Source: Aquificales bacterium (lineage in GTDB: Bacteria; Aquificota; Aquificia; Aquificales; Aquificaceae). Taken from it: a stretch of 50,154 nt of DNA. The position numbers and the translations under genes were made by a program. The stretch spans positions 1-50,154 of the forward strand of contig JALWBR010000053.1 of assembly GCA_027037055.1 (NCBI GenBank), read 5' to 3'. The notes below the pieces were generated by a model. It had not been told where the DNA came from and searched no databases. It was given only the letters and a program-made list of their open reading frames with translations. Shown here piece after piece: positions 36,241-47,848 of this stretch. The first letter of the stretch is position 1. Each line of letters opens with the position of its first letter.

Positions 36241-37939
36241 GCACAATTTAGCAATTTGGACCGCTTTATACCTTCTGCTTTTAAATGCCTATCTTGTCTT
36301 CGGCGGGTTACCAGCGGAGTATAAATTGCTTCTTGAGTACAAAAGAACTAAATCTATTGATAAGAGGATAAAAATAGGCAAAAAGATAATAACCGCCTAT
36401 CCTTCCGCTGTATTTATAGATGACCTTAAGGTTTTGCTTGCCCGAGATCTTTTGAAGAAGGGAAGGAAAAGGGAAGCTAAGGAAATATTGGCTCTTATAA
36501 ATATCAAGAGGATAAAACCTGACCTCACGGAAGTTTTTTTAAATGTTTCCAAAAGGCTTGGATATATAACGAAGGAAATGGTTCTTAACTTCCCTGAAAA
36601 ACTTTATCCTTACATAGATAGGTTTTCTTTTAATGAGGATGAAATCCTGAGGATATTTAACAGGATGTATAGGATGGGGAAGAGGAGGGAAGCTCTCAAG
36701 TTAATAGATGTATTTAAAGAACGGTATAAGAAGCTTTGTTATATTGAGGCAAGACTTTTATACAGCAGGGGTAACTTTGATAGGGCGTTGGATGCCTTAA
36801 GGGATTGTCCACATCCAAACGCTGAAAAGTTTAAACTCAGGATATTTTTAAGGGAAAGGAGATATGACAAGGCTTTATCCTTCATTGAGTTACACGGTAA
36901 GGATAAGTCGGATATGTTTTTGTTTGCTGGTAAGTATGTTTTCAGGGACGGTTTTCCCATGTTAAGCAGAATATTTTTTGAGAAGGCTGATGATAGCTTT
37001 GATAAGTTCTTTTTCTTGGGACTTATATCCTATGCGGAGTATGATTTTAGGAGAGCGGTAGGATATTTTAAAAGGGCTGTAAGCTTTTCTTCAAATAAGA
37101 AAGAGTTGTCAAGGGCAAGTTTTTGGGTTTATAAAGCCCTTTTAGCCTTGCGGGAAAGGACGGAGGAACCTTCGGATTATCTGCTTTTATCATCCGTTGG
37201 TGAGGGATTCTACTCCGCCACCTCCAAGGTGTATCTCGGTAAAAGGGTTGCTAATATTGAAACCTTAAAGGTAAGTTACGGGGAAAGGGAGTCAAAATTG
37301 GTTTCCTCCCTTATTGAAATTAAAAGGGCTGGTTTTCCCTATTACATGAGGCTTGAAGCTCTAAAAAAGGCAAATTTGTTTACAAAAATGGATGTTTTAA
37401 GACTTTCCCGTGAAGACACTTACATAGCTATGAAGATAGCTATAAGGAGGTGGGGTCCTAATTCTGACATTTACAAGGCGATTTCCTACAAGATGCCATA
37501 CAAAAATATTGTTTTTCGTGTTTCAAAAAAGTACAACATAGATCCTTATCTTGTGTATGCCATAATGAGGCAGGAGAGTTTGTTTGATCCATTTGCGGTA
37601 TCTGTGGCGGGGGCGAAGGGACTTATGCAACTGATGGATAAAACCGCGAGGTGGGTTTCAAGGAAATACGGTATAAAATTAAGGAATATATATGACCCCA
37701 AGCAGAATATAGAGATAGGGGTTGCTTATCTACACTATCTTAACAATATGTGGAAGGGGGATTTGGCAAAGATAATAGCTTCCTATAATGCGGGTGAGGG
37801 TGCTGTAAGAAGGTGGTATCCCTATGAGGATGTTTACCTATTTATAGAGAGCATACCTTACACGGAGACAAGAAACTATGTTAAGAAGGTTTTATACAAC
37901 TTCTATATCTATTCGGAAAGGGATCTGAATTCGTTCTGA
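36239..37939 (+). CDS. Soluble lytic murein transglycosylase (Slt70-like)
   Basis: A 566-residue periplasmic enzyme that cleaves the MurNAc-GlcNAc bond to 1,6-anhydro ends. Signal peptide about 1-22, then a long all-helical superhelix of TPR-like hairpins (about 30-415), then the C-terminal SLT catalytic domain (about 420-555). The catalytic Glu is in IMRQESLFDP, followed by GAKGLMQLM and ASYNAGEGAVRRW. Closely matched to Slt70 in plan, a bit shorter. It converges on the DUF2203 gene, overlapping it by 31 bp. A TATATT box lies only 3 nt before the ATG, so the true promoter is unclear. Confidence 0.9.
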   Translation: MHNLAIWTALYLLLLNAYLVFGGLPAEYKLLLEYKRTKSIDKRIKIGKKIITAYPSAVFIDDLKVLLARDLLKKGRKREAKEILALINIKRIKPDLTEVFLNVSKRLGYITKEMVLNFPEKLYPYIDRFSFNEDEILRIFNRMYRMGKRREALKLIDVFKERYKKLCYIEARLLYSRGNFDRALDALRDCPHPNAEKFKLRIFLRERRYDKALSFIELHGKDKSDMFLFAGKYVFRDGFPMLSRIFFEKADDSFDKFFFLGLISYAEYDFRRAVGYFKRAVSFSSNKKELSRASFWVYKALLALRERTEEPSDYLLLSSVGEGFYSATSKVYLGKRVANIETLKVSYGERESKLVSSLIEIKRAGFPYYMRLEALKKANLFTKMDVLRLSREDTYIAMKIAIRRWGPNSDIYKAISYKMPYKNIVFRVSKKYNIDPYLVYAIMRQESLFDPFAVSVAGAKGLMQLMDKTARWVSRKYGIKLRNIYDPKQNIEIGVAYLHYLNNMWKGDLAKIIASYNAGEGAVRRWYPYEDVYLFIESIPYTETRNYVKKVLYNFYIYSERDLNSF

Positions 37940-38316
37940 CTTTCCTCTATTATCTCTATGGGTTTCCTTCCGCTGAAGCCGTCATTAAGCTCATGCCAAT
38001 ATATTATTGTTTCTTCATCTTCCTTCCAGCACAACCATATATATCTGCCTTGGAAGTAAGACAGGAAGTCAATAAGTATGGGATCTTCACCCTTTATAAC
38101 TCCACCGAGATTTTCTATCATCTGAAAGTGTTCCCTAATTTCCGAGTCAAGGGTGTTTATTGTACTCTTTATATATATCCTTTCAAGCTCGTCGTTTTCT
38201 TCTTCAAGTTTGGAGAGCAAGTCATATATCTCCATCCTTTTGTCATTTATTGCTTCAACAAGGGGTTTTATTTTTACAAGAACTTCCCTTGCTTCGTCCA
38301 AGGCAAATACCTTCAT
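37909..38316 (-). CDS. DUF2203 family protein
   Basis: A 135-residue cytoplasmic protein: a helical, charged N-terminal half and a C-terminal FQGRYIWLCWKEDEE-type segment leading to YWHELNDGFSGRKPI, the signature of DUF2203. Members occur in many thermophiles, function unknown. It has its own divergent promoter. Its carboxy end is antisense to the transglycosylase end by 31 bp. Confidence 0.85.
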   Translation of the reverse strand: MKVFALDEAREVLVKIKPLVEAINDKRMEIYDLLSKLEEENDELERIYIKSTINTLDSEIREHFQMIENLGGVIKGEDPILIDFLSYFQGRYIWLCWKEDEETIIYWHELNDGFSGRKPIEIIEESQNEFRSLSE

Positions 38317-38324
38317 GGGCTATA

Positions 38325-38364
38325 AAGATAATAATGTATATGTATTTTGTCAATAACATATAAT
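38325..38364. promoter_or_regulatory. Overlapping divergent promoters of the DUF2203 and CRP-like genes
   Basis: Minus strand: TTGACA (38353-38348), 17 bp, TATCTT (38330-38325), ATG 8 nt later at 38316. Plus strand: TATAAT (38359-38364), ATG 7 nt later at 38372, -35 poor. Neither start has a Shine-Dalgarno, so both messages look leaderless. The two promoters overlap, so they may compete; the CRP-like protein could regulate both. Confidence 0.65.
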
Positions 38365-38371
38365 AAATGTA

Positions 38372-39058
38372 ATGGAAACAGCAAGGCTGACGAAGGATCT
38401 TGTAGATCTGTTGAAAACAAGAGGCAGGGAGGTTGAATTTAACCTCGGTGAAACAGTGATTGAGGAGGGAAAGGAGGCGGACAAGGTTTACATAATAGAA
38501 AAAGGTTATGTGAATGTGCTTAAAAGGGATCCTATGGGGAATCAGGTTCTTGTGGGTACAGCAGGACCCGGTTCCATAATAGGGGAAGCGGGCATATTTA
38601 TGGATACGGACAGAACCGCCACGGTGAGAGCTGTTTCCGATGTGAAAGCATTAAGTTTTAACAAAGAGGAATTTTTGCAAGCTATAAGCGAATTACCTCA
38701 GCTTTCCTATTATATTATTTCGGTGTTGGTCAGACGACTTTCCCATCTGAATAACAGACTTGTTAATGCTGTGAATTCTAAGCTTATGGTAATAATAGGC
38801 AACTATATTCTTGATGTGCTTAATGATATGGATGAGATTTCTTTGGATGTTTCCGCGGTGTCCTTTGAAACGGGTATTGATCAAGAAAAAATAATCATGA
38901 CGATAAGTAATTTTGCCCGTGCGGGTGTTGTCGGGGACCTTGAAATAGAAGAAAGATTGCATGAGGAATCGGGTGTGAAGAAATATTTTGCTAAATTTAA
39001 AGTTGTTCCCTCCCGCTTAAAAACCTATATTAAAACCATCTCTTCCGTTAACCTTTAA
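38372..39058 (+). CDS. CRP/FNR-like protein with cyclic-nucleotide-binding domain
   Basis: A 228-residue protein with a clear cNMP-binding fold at about 15-125 (GETVIEEG, VYIIEKGYV, GSIIGEAGIFMDTDRTATVRA, where the phosphate-binding cassette has GEAG and R-TA). A long dimer helix follows (about 115-145). The rest is compatible with a winged helix but the DNA-recognition helix is not a good match to CRP. It has no cysteines, so an FNR-type iron-sulfur sensor is excluded. It may bind a nucleotide such as cAMP or c-di-GMP. The gene shares a divergent promoter region with DUF2203. Confidence 0.85.
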   Translation: METARLTKDLVDLLKTRGREVEFNLGETVIEEGKEADKVYIIEKGYVNVLKRDPMGNQVLVGTAGPGSIIGEAGIFMDTDRTATVRAVSDVKALSFNKEEFLQAISELPQLSYYIISVLVRRLSHLNNRLVNAVNSKLMVIIGNYILDVLNDMDEISLDVSAVSFETGIDQEKIIMTISNFARAGVVGDLEIEERLHEESGVKKYFAKFKVVPSRLKTYIKTISSVNL

Positions 39059-39076
39059 ACTGGCTCTATTTTAAAA

Positions 39077-39082
39077 TATATT
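39077..39082 (+). promoter_or_regulatory. -10 box of the M29 peptidase gene
   Basis: TATATT at 39077-39082 stands 7 nt before the ATG at 39090, in the 31-bp gap after the CRP-like gene. A TTTAAA lies 17 bp upstream, a weak -35. No Shine-Dalgarno, so a leaderless transcript fits. Confidence 0.4.
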
Positions 39083-39089
39083 ATTGATT

Positions 39090-40172
39090 ATGTACGAGGA
39101 CAAAATAGAGAAACTTCTTAGGGAAAACTTGAATATAAAAAAAGGAGAGAGTGTTTTAATCTTTACGGACAGGGAGAAGGATTATTATGAGCATTTGTTG
39201 GATGAATTTGTGGATGTGGCTAAGAACTTTACCTATGATGTTAGATATATGATATATGAACCTACGAAGGTACACGGTCATGAACCACCTGCGGATCTGT
39301 GGAGATTGGCTGTAGGGGAAGAGGCTGTTGATGTTCTGATGGAAGAAGGCTTTATGGAAAAGATTATTAACAAGGATAAATACTCCGCGGAGGATGTGTT
39401 GAACATAATTAAAAGATTTAATATATCCGCTCCCGATGTAGTGATTGCCTTTCCTTATTACTCTACAACCCATACCTTTTTCAGAAAACTCCTAACCGAC
39501 AACTTCGGAGCAAGATATGCATCAATGCCCCTTTTTGAGCCGGAGATGTTCCTTACATCTATGGATGTTGATTGGCATGAGGTTGCATCTTTAAGCAGAG
39601 ATATATCAGATATCCTTACAGAGGCTACATGGGTTCATGTAAAATCGGATTACGGCACGGATGTTGAATTTTCCATAGAAGGGAGGAAAGCCTTTGCTGA
39701 TACGGGGCTTTTCCACAATGCGGGGGATTTTGGCAACCTGCCCGCGGGAGAGGGTTTTATAGCACCCGTTGAAACGGAAGCTTATGGGAGGCTTGTTATA
39801 ATATACGGTCCCGATAGGAAACTTGAAAGACCCATTACTTTTAAATTCAACAGGGGTGGAGTGGAGGACATAGAAGGCTTTGAGGAATACAGATACTACA
39901 TTGAGGATATCTTTAAAAAGATGCCCGAGGCAAGATACATAGCCGAATTCGGAGTGGGAACGAACCCTAAGGCGAGTAGGGCGGATAACATTTTGGAGGC
40001 GGAGAAGATACGCGGAACCGTTCACATTGCTATCGGTGATAATCATACCTTCGGCGGAATGAACCGCGTATCTTTTCATACCGATTATGTGGTTTTTGAA
40101 CCAACAGTAGTGGTAGGAGGAAAAGGATGGGAAAAAAAACTATTGGAAAAAGGCAATTTAATGAAGATTTAA
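39090..40172 (+). CDS. M29-family aminopeptidase (aminopeptidase T/S type)
   Basis: A 360-residue cocatalytic metallopeptidase family M29, known from thermophiles and Thermus aminopeptidase T. Metal ligands lie in the C-terminal half: Glu in IAEFGVG, Glu in DNILEAEKIRGT, His in VHIAIGDN, then FHTDYVV (His and Asp). It is shorter than the classic 400-410-residue enzymes; the N-terminal Rossmann-like domain seems trimmed. ATG 39090 chosen over TTG 39084. It overlaps the downstream CRP/FNR gene by 46 bp. Confidence 0.88.
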   Translation: MYEDKIEKLLRENLNIKKGESVLIFTDREKDYYEHLLDEFVDVAKNFTYDVRYMIYEPTKVHGHEPPADLWRLAVGEEAVDVLMEEGFMEKIINKDKYSAEDVLNIIKRFNISAPDVVIAFPYYSTTHTFFRKLLTDNFGARYASMPLFEPEMFLTSMDVDWHEVASLSRDISDILTEATWVHVKSDYGTDVEFSIEGRKAFADTGLFHNAGDFGNLPAGEGFIAPVETEAYGRLVIIYGPDRKLERPITFKFNRGGVEDIEGFEEYRYYIEDIFKKMPEARYIAEFGVGTNPKASRADNILEAEKIRGTVHIAIGDNHTFGGMNRVSFHTDYVVFEPTVVVGGKGWEKKLLEKGNLMKI

Positions 40173-40849
40173 AGATAAATATACTTAAGGATGTAAGTAT
40201 CTTTTCTGTGTTAAATGCGGATGAGTTGAGGGAAGTTGCTAAGTATATGAGTATAAAGAGGTACGAAAAAGGAGAGTATTTATTTTTTGAGGAGGAGGCG
40301 GAACCGGGTATATTTATACTTGTTGAAGGTATAGTTAAGATCATAAAGGAAACGCAGGACGGTAAAACTATAATAGTGAGGCTCGTTTTTCCCAAAGATG
40401 TCTTTGGATGGATAGAGTGGGATAACAAGGCTGTAAAGAATACTTACACCGCCAAGGCTGTAACGGATACCCTCGTTCTTTATATATCAAACAGGGACTT
40501 TATAAATCTGGCTATAAAATATCCCGCTGTTGCTGTTAAGATGACCTGCGATGCTACGGTAAATCTTTTGAATACATACGAGATATTAAAAAGTATAGCT
40601 TCGGGTAGAGTTGAGGAGAGGATTGCGAAGGTTTTGCTTGAGTTGGCGGATAAAATAGGAGAGAAGGTTGACGGAGTTACAGTGATAGAGGCACCCATAA
40701 CCCGTCAAGATATAGCGGAGATGACTGGTACTACTGTTGAAACTACTATAAGGGTTATGAGTAAATGGAAGAAGCAGGGTATAATAAATACGGAAAGGGG
40801 ATATATTGAGATATTAAATAGAAGGGAACTTGAAAAACTGGTTGTATGA
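40127..40849 (+). CDS. CRP/FNR-family transcriptional regulator
   Basis: A 240-residue regulator. The N-terminal cNMP-type jelly-roll spans about 18-130 (FSVLNADELREVA, GEYLFFEEEAEPGIFILVEG). A dimer helix follows, and a canonical C-terminal Crp winged helix (about 165-230) has TRQDIAEMTGTTVETTIRVMS as recognition unit. No N-terminal Cys cluster, so it is not an FNR oxygen sensor. An ideal AGGAGG lies 6 nt before ATG 40127, supporting the 46-bp overlap with the peptidase gene. The stop overlaps the region of the protease start, so it is coupled with ctpA. Its signal is unknown. Confidence 0.9.
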   Translation: MGKKTIGKRQFNEDLKINILKDVSIFSVLNADELREVAKYMSIKRYEKGEYLFFEEEAEPGIFILVEGIVKIIKETQDGKTIIVRLVFPKDVFGWIEWDNKAVKNTYTAKAVTDTLVLYISNRDFINLAIKYPAVAVKMTCDATVNLLNTYEILKSIASGRVEERIAKVLLELADKIGEKVDGVTVIEAPITRQDIAEMTGTTVETTIRVMSKWKKQGIINTERGYIEILNRRELEKLVV

Positions 40850-40869
40850 TCGTGAAGAGGAGTGAGCTT

Positions 40870-43669
<2,800 letters not shown>

Positions 43670-43673
<4 letters not shown>

Positions 43674-44605
43674 CTTAGTTTATGATACCCCATAAGAGAT
43701 CTTTCCATAGCTTCTTTAAAACCTATGGCAGGTCTTCCACATATTTTTTCAAAATCAAAAGCTTGACACTCTTCACCTGTACATATATTCTCCTTCCACA
43801 TCATAAGTATCTGATCTGAAGAAAAGGGAGGAGGTTCAAGAAAGAATTCAACAACCTTTCCCAATAAGTACATAAACCTTTTGGGTGCGGACAGTACGAA
43901 CACCTTCCTGTTTATATGAGAAAAGAAGTAATCAAGAATATCCTTCATCGTAACCCTGTCGGGTCCGCACACTTCATATATCTTGTTATCCGTTGTTTCT
44001 GTTTCCATGGATCTTAAAACCGCACAAACCAAGTCTTCAATATATACAGGTTGAAAGTGGTAACTGTCCGCATCGGGAAGCAGAATAACCCTTAAAAATC
44101 TCGTTAAATTATCCATATCCGAAAAGAGCCTTTGTTCGGAACCGAGTATAATGGAAGGTCTTAAAATCGTGTAGGTAAAACCAGATTCCATTATCTCCTT
44201 TTCAGCGAGGTACTTAGTTCTATGGTATCGGGAGGGTGCATTGTCGGAAGTTCCGAGGGCACTCATATAGACAATCTTTTTAATAGGTAGTCCCTTGCAG
44301 GCTTCACACAGATTCTTGGTATATTCGTGATGTACCCTTTCAAAGGTTATACCCTTACTTCTTATTTCTTGAAGTATGCCTATTAGGTGAATAACAACAT
44401 CGGGAGAGGTTTCCTCAAGGAGGTTCCTTATTGAGTTTATATCAGAGAAATCTACCCATTCAATAAATACATCGCTTCCCAGAATGCTTACAGCCTTCTC
44501 CTTGTTTCTTACGGGGCATACAACCCTGTAATTTCTTTCCTTTAATGTTTTTACAATATGCCTTCCCACAAAGCCCGTTGCACCCGTGACCAATACATTT
44601 ACCAT
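43670..44605 (-). CDS. NAD(P)-binding SDR, NDUFA9/complex-I-associated type
   Basis: A 311-residue extended short-chain dehydrogenase of the atypical NDUFA9-like group. GATGFVGRH at about 8-16 binds the cofactor; catalytic YHRTKY keeps Tyr and Lys (YxxxK). The start is set at ATG 44605 (MVNVLVTGATG), typical for the family; an in-frame ATG four codons upstream overlaps a TATGTT -10-like box. Substrate unknown; relatives include quinone- or nucleotide-sugar reductases. Divergent from dinG by about 33 bp. Confidence 0.85.
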
Positions 44606-44638
44606 AATTTTTAACATAGTTTAAACTAAAACGAAGTA

Positions 44639-46534
44639 ATGGGAATATATGACTTTCTCGTAAACAAAGGCTTTGAGAGAAGAAAATCCCAAGAGATAAT
44701 GATGGATCTTGTAAGAAAGGTTATTGAGGAGGGAGGGATTAAGCTTATAGAAGCTCCTACGGGAACGGGAAAAACCTTCGGTTATCTGATACCTATTATG
44801 GAGAGTAAAACCAAAGCCATTATATCAACGGGTACCAAGGTGCTTCAGGATCAACTAAGGAGGGACATTGAGTTTCTTTCCGCCCAATTTCATATTATCT
44901 ACGGAGAAGACATAAACTATGCTGTTGTTAAAGGCAAAGCAAACTATCTTTGTATTGATAGATATGAATCTTTTGGAAAGATAAGGGAGATAGAGAGGCT
45001 TTTGGAGGAGGGTTGGGACGGAGATCTGTCAAGGGTGGTTCTGAATAGTGTTGATGCGGAAAAGATAAACATAGACGAGGACTATTGTACATCCGCGTAT
45101 AGAAGGGTCTGTCCTTATTATGATATGTGTCTTTATTGGATTAAGCTGAAGGATATGGAAAGGAAGGCGGACATAATCGTTATCAATCATGCCCTTTTAG
45201 GTTTGAAGGAATTTGAGGATTCAAGGAACAGGATACTTGTAATAGATGAAGCCCATGAGCTGGATAAGTACCTCACCTTGTCTTCTGGTCTCTCCGTTTC
45301 CCTTTACTTCCTCTATCAGATAAAAGGTTATTTGGAAGATCTCGGAGAGAATGTTTCCTTTAATCCCGAATACTTCTTCAGGCGCTTTTTTGAGGGATTG
45401 TTGTCGGAAGAAAAGGAGGAGGTGCCCCTTGAGAACTTCCTTCCTTATGCAAAGGATTTTGAAAAAGATATAACTAAACCTGTTCTTGATACATGGAAGA
45501 GGGTGAGGGAAAATCTCGTCACAGAGCTTGAGGATTTTCTGAAATCAAGGCTTATGATAAGCTTTAAATTCAAAACATACCTTGAAAATGTAGGAATTGT
45601 GGACAAGGAGACCCTCTCTTCAATAAAGGCGGGATATGAAGAGGAGACGGAGGAGGAAAAGGTATTTATAAAAAAGGTAAAATCTTATGAATTCGTCCTG
45701 AAAAAGATAATGAAGCTTGAAAGGTTTACGGAGATCATGAAAGAGGCACCCGAAGAATTGGGTTATAAGGTTTCAAGGAGTTGGAGTAAGAAGCTCGGAA
45801 CCTTTAACTACAAGATGGAAATCTTTCCCATCTTTCCCAGGGGTATAATACATCCCGAGGATTACAGAGGAATAGTAATGACATCCGCCACCGTTGATCC
45901 TTATGATATTGAGCTTACAACCGGGATTACAGGTGAATATCATTCTTTGCCTTACAATTTTGATTACAGCAAGGTAACCTTTATAGTAAGAGATGCAAAT
46001 CCGAAAGAGGAGGGATGGGAGGAATGCCTTAAAGAAGCCTATCTGTATCTTAAAACTCTGCACAGGAAAATACTTGTTCTGCTTACAAATAAAAGACATC
46101 TTAATCTCTTTGAGGGTAAGGATGTGGGAAGGCAGGGTGAGGCTCCCCTCGTGGTTTTGATGGAGGATTTTTTAAAAGACAGGGTGGATGTGCTTGTAGG
46201 TCTGGACAGCCTTTGGACGGGTGTTGATTTAAAAGGGGAAAAGGGTATTCTTATGGCAAAACTGCCTTTTGATAGTCCCGATGATCCTGTAACCTTTCAC
46301 AGATTAAGATTTTTAAGGAATACGGGAAACGATCCTTTTATATATCAAAGGAAGAGGGCTTTTATAAAGTTCAGACAAGGATTCGGAAGACTGATGAGGC
46401 AAGCCAAGGATTTCGGAACAGTTATTATATGTGACAGAAGGATATGGAGATACTCAGAGTTTATTAACTTTTTAAAGTCTTTGGGTGTCAGGATAGTTTA
46501 CAGAAGTAACAGGGGAGTAAAGAACCGATATTAA
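44639..46534 (+). CDS. DinG-family (XPD-like) iron-sulfur DNA helicase
   Basis: A 631-residue superfamily 2 helicase. Walker A APTGTGKT at 39-46; four cysteines C105, C150, C158, C164 for a 4Fe-4S cluster between motifs I and II as in XPD/DinG; DEAH at 203-206; C-terminal motifs with SATVD and GFGRLMRQ. It should move 5'-3' on DNA or resolve R-loops and G4. It lacks the exonuclease domain of some Gram-positive DinG. It ends 5 bp before the rhodanese gene. Confidence 0.92.
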   Translation: MGIYDFLVNKGFERRKSQEIMMDLVRKVIEEGGIKLIEAPTGTGKTFGYLIPIMESKTKAIISTGTKVLQDQLRRDIEFLSAQFHIIYGEDINYAVVKGKANYLCIDRYESFGKIREIERLLEEGWDGDLSRVVLNSVDAEKINIDEDYCTSAYRRVCPYYDMCLYWIKLKDMERKADIIVINHALLGLKEFEDSRNRILVIDEAHELDKYLTLSSGLSVSLYFLYQIKGYLEDLGENVSFNPEYFFRRFFEGLLSEEKEEVPLENFLPYAKDFEKDITKPVLDTWKRVRENLVTELEDFLKSRLMISFKFKTYLENVGIVDKETLSSIKAGYEEETEEEKVFIKKVKSYEFVLKKIMKLERFTEIMKEAPEELGYKVSRSWSKKLGTFNYKMEIFPIFPRGIIHPEDYRGIVMTSATVDPYDIELTTGITGEYHSLPYNFDYSKVTFIVRDANPKEEGWEECLKEAYLYLKTLHRKILVLLTNKRHLNLFEGKDVGRQGEAPLVVLMEDFLKDRVDVLVGLDSLWTGVDLKGEKGILMAKLPFDSPDDPVTFHRLRFLRNTGNDPFIYQRKRAFIKFRQGFGRLMRQAKDFGTVIICDRRIWRYSEFINFLKSLGVRIVYRSNRGVKNRY

Positions 46535-46539
46535 ATGTG

Positions 46540-47451
46540 ATGATTGTATTGGCTGTATTACTGATTTGGAGTTGTGTCAGCTTTTCCCTTCCTAAGCTTA
46601 TCTCTCCGGAGGAATTGAAGCAAAATCTCGGCAAGGATAACCTTGTAATTTTGGAATTCAGCAATATGCAGAGTTATCTTATGGACGGGCATATACCCGG
46701 TGCGGTTCTGACGGAAAAGGAGGAGTGGAGGATATTTAATGAGGTGAATCAGGCTCTTGTAAGAAAACCCATTAAGGATTATGAAATAATGCTAAGGGAG
46801 AAGGGTATATCCAATGACTCTCATGTGGTTATATACTACAAAGGTAATAACCTCAACGAAATATTGGGTGCGGTGTATGCCTACTGGATTTTGCATCTTT
46901 TGGGTCATGAGAAGGTAAGCATACTTGACGGGGGATGGAGGGCATGGGTATTAAAGAAGTATCCTGTGGAATATGACGAGGTTGAACCAGATGAGGGCAA
47001 TTTTAAGGCTAAATATGTAGGTTACAAGGAGGTAAACTGGAAGTATGTTCACGAAAACATAGGAAAGATCCCTATAATTGACGGAAGACCCGCGGGTCAT
47101 TATTTTGGTGTGTCAAAATTTCCTTCCGCTAAAAAGTACGGTCACATACCCTGTTCCGTTCCCTTTCCTTGGGAATGGTGGATAAGAAAGGATGAAAAGC
47201 TTGATCTTCTATATGTAGAGTTTCCCCACTATACAACCCAATTCCTTAAGAATATGGGAATAGGTAAGGATGATGAAGTTATATTATTCTGCTTCGGAGG
47301 GACGGGTGCCGCTTTTCTTTATTTTGTCATGGATGTTAAAGGTTTTAAGGGCATGAGGGTATACGATGCATCAAAAAGGGAGTGGGAGTATCTTGATCTT
47401 CCTCTTGTCAAGTACAAATGGGAAACCTTTGATCAATGCTTGAAGAAATAA
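46540..47451 (+). CDS. Exported two-domain rhodanese-like sulfurtransferase
   Basis: A 303-residue thiosulfate/3-mercaptopyruvate sulfurtransferase type protein. An N-terminal signal (MIVLAVLLIWSCVSFS) predicts export; the Cys in LIWSC could even be a lipobox. Two rhodanese domains follow: the first inactive (about 20-150, SILDGGWRAW), the second with the active-site loop CFGGTGA (about 246). The loop is longer than the CRKGVT of E. coli and keeps Cys. In a sulfur-oxidising thermophile it could move sulfane sulfur in the periplasm. The ATG 46540 is preferred over the adjacent GTG 46537. Convergent with queF, 2 bp between stops. Confidence 0.88.
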   Translation: MIVLAVLLIWSCVSFSLPKLISPEELKQNLGKDNLVILEFSNMQSYLMDGHIPGAVLTEKEEWRIFNEVNQALVRKPIKDYEIMLREKGISNDSHVVIYYKGNNLNEILGAVYAYWILHLLGHEKVSILDGGWRAWVLKKYPVEYDEVEPDEGNFKAKYVGYKEVNWKYVHENIGKIPIIDGRPAGHYFGVSKFPSAKKYGHIPCSVPFPWEWWIRKDEKLDLLYVEFPHYTTQFLKNMGIGKDDEVILFCFGGTGAAFLYFVMDVKGFKGMRVYDASKREWEYLDLPLVKYKWETFDQCLKK

Positions 47452-47453
47452 GA

Positions 47454-47834
47454 TCATTCATATTTATTGTCACTTCGTACCCTTATTATGGTGTGTACAT
47501 TCCCGCGCGGGTTGAAATCTCCTATTACTTCCAAAAATCGCGGTTTAAGTTTTTCGTATAAGGCGGTGTAGATCTCATTGGTAGCCTGTTCATGGGAGAT
47601 GTACCTGTTTCTGAATTTGTTTAGCCACAATTTTAGGGATTTAAGTTCTATTATGTATTTATCAGGTATGTACCTTATTTTAATGGTTGCATAATCGGGG
47701 TATCCAGACCTTGGGCAAAGACATGAAAATTCGGGAAAGGTTATCTCTATAAGATAATCTCTCTCTGGGGCGGGATTTTCCCAGGGTTCAAGTTCTGCCC
47801 TTTCAATCTCCTTCTCTCCGTACTTCTTTTCCAT
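47454..47834 (-). CDS. queF: NADPH-dependent preQ0 reductase QueF
   Basis: A 126-residue unimodular QueF, which reduces 7-cyano-7-deazaguanine to preQ1 in queuosine synthesis. Catalytic Cys40 and Asp47 in [12 protein letters not shown]; the QueF motif [14 protein letters not shown] and conserved FNPRG near the end. The start at ATG 47834 leaves 14 bp after merA; a longer reading from 47903 overlaps merA and has no homology. TATATTATTA lies just before the ATG, so it may also have its own promoter. Odd neighbour for a mercury operon. Confidence 0.93.
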   Translation of the reverse strand: MEKKYGEKEIERAELEPWENPAPERDYLIEITFPEFSCLCPRSGYPDYATIKIRYIPDKYIIELKSLKLWLNKFRNRYISHEQATNEIYTALYEKLKPRFLEVIGDFNPRGNVHTIIRVRSDNKYE

Positions 47835-47848
47835 AGGGTAATAATATA

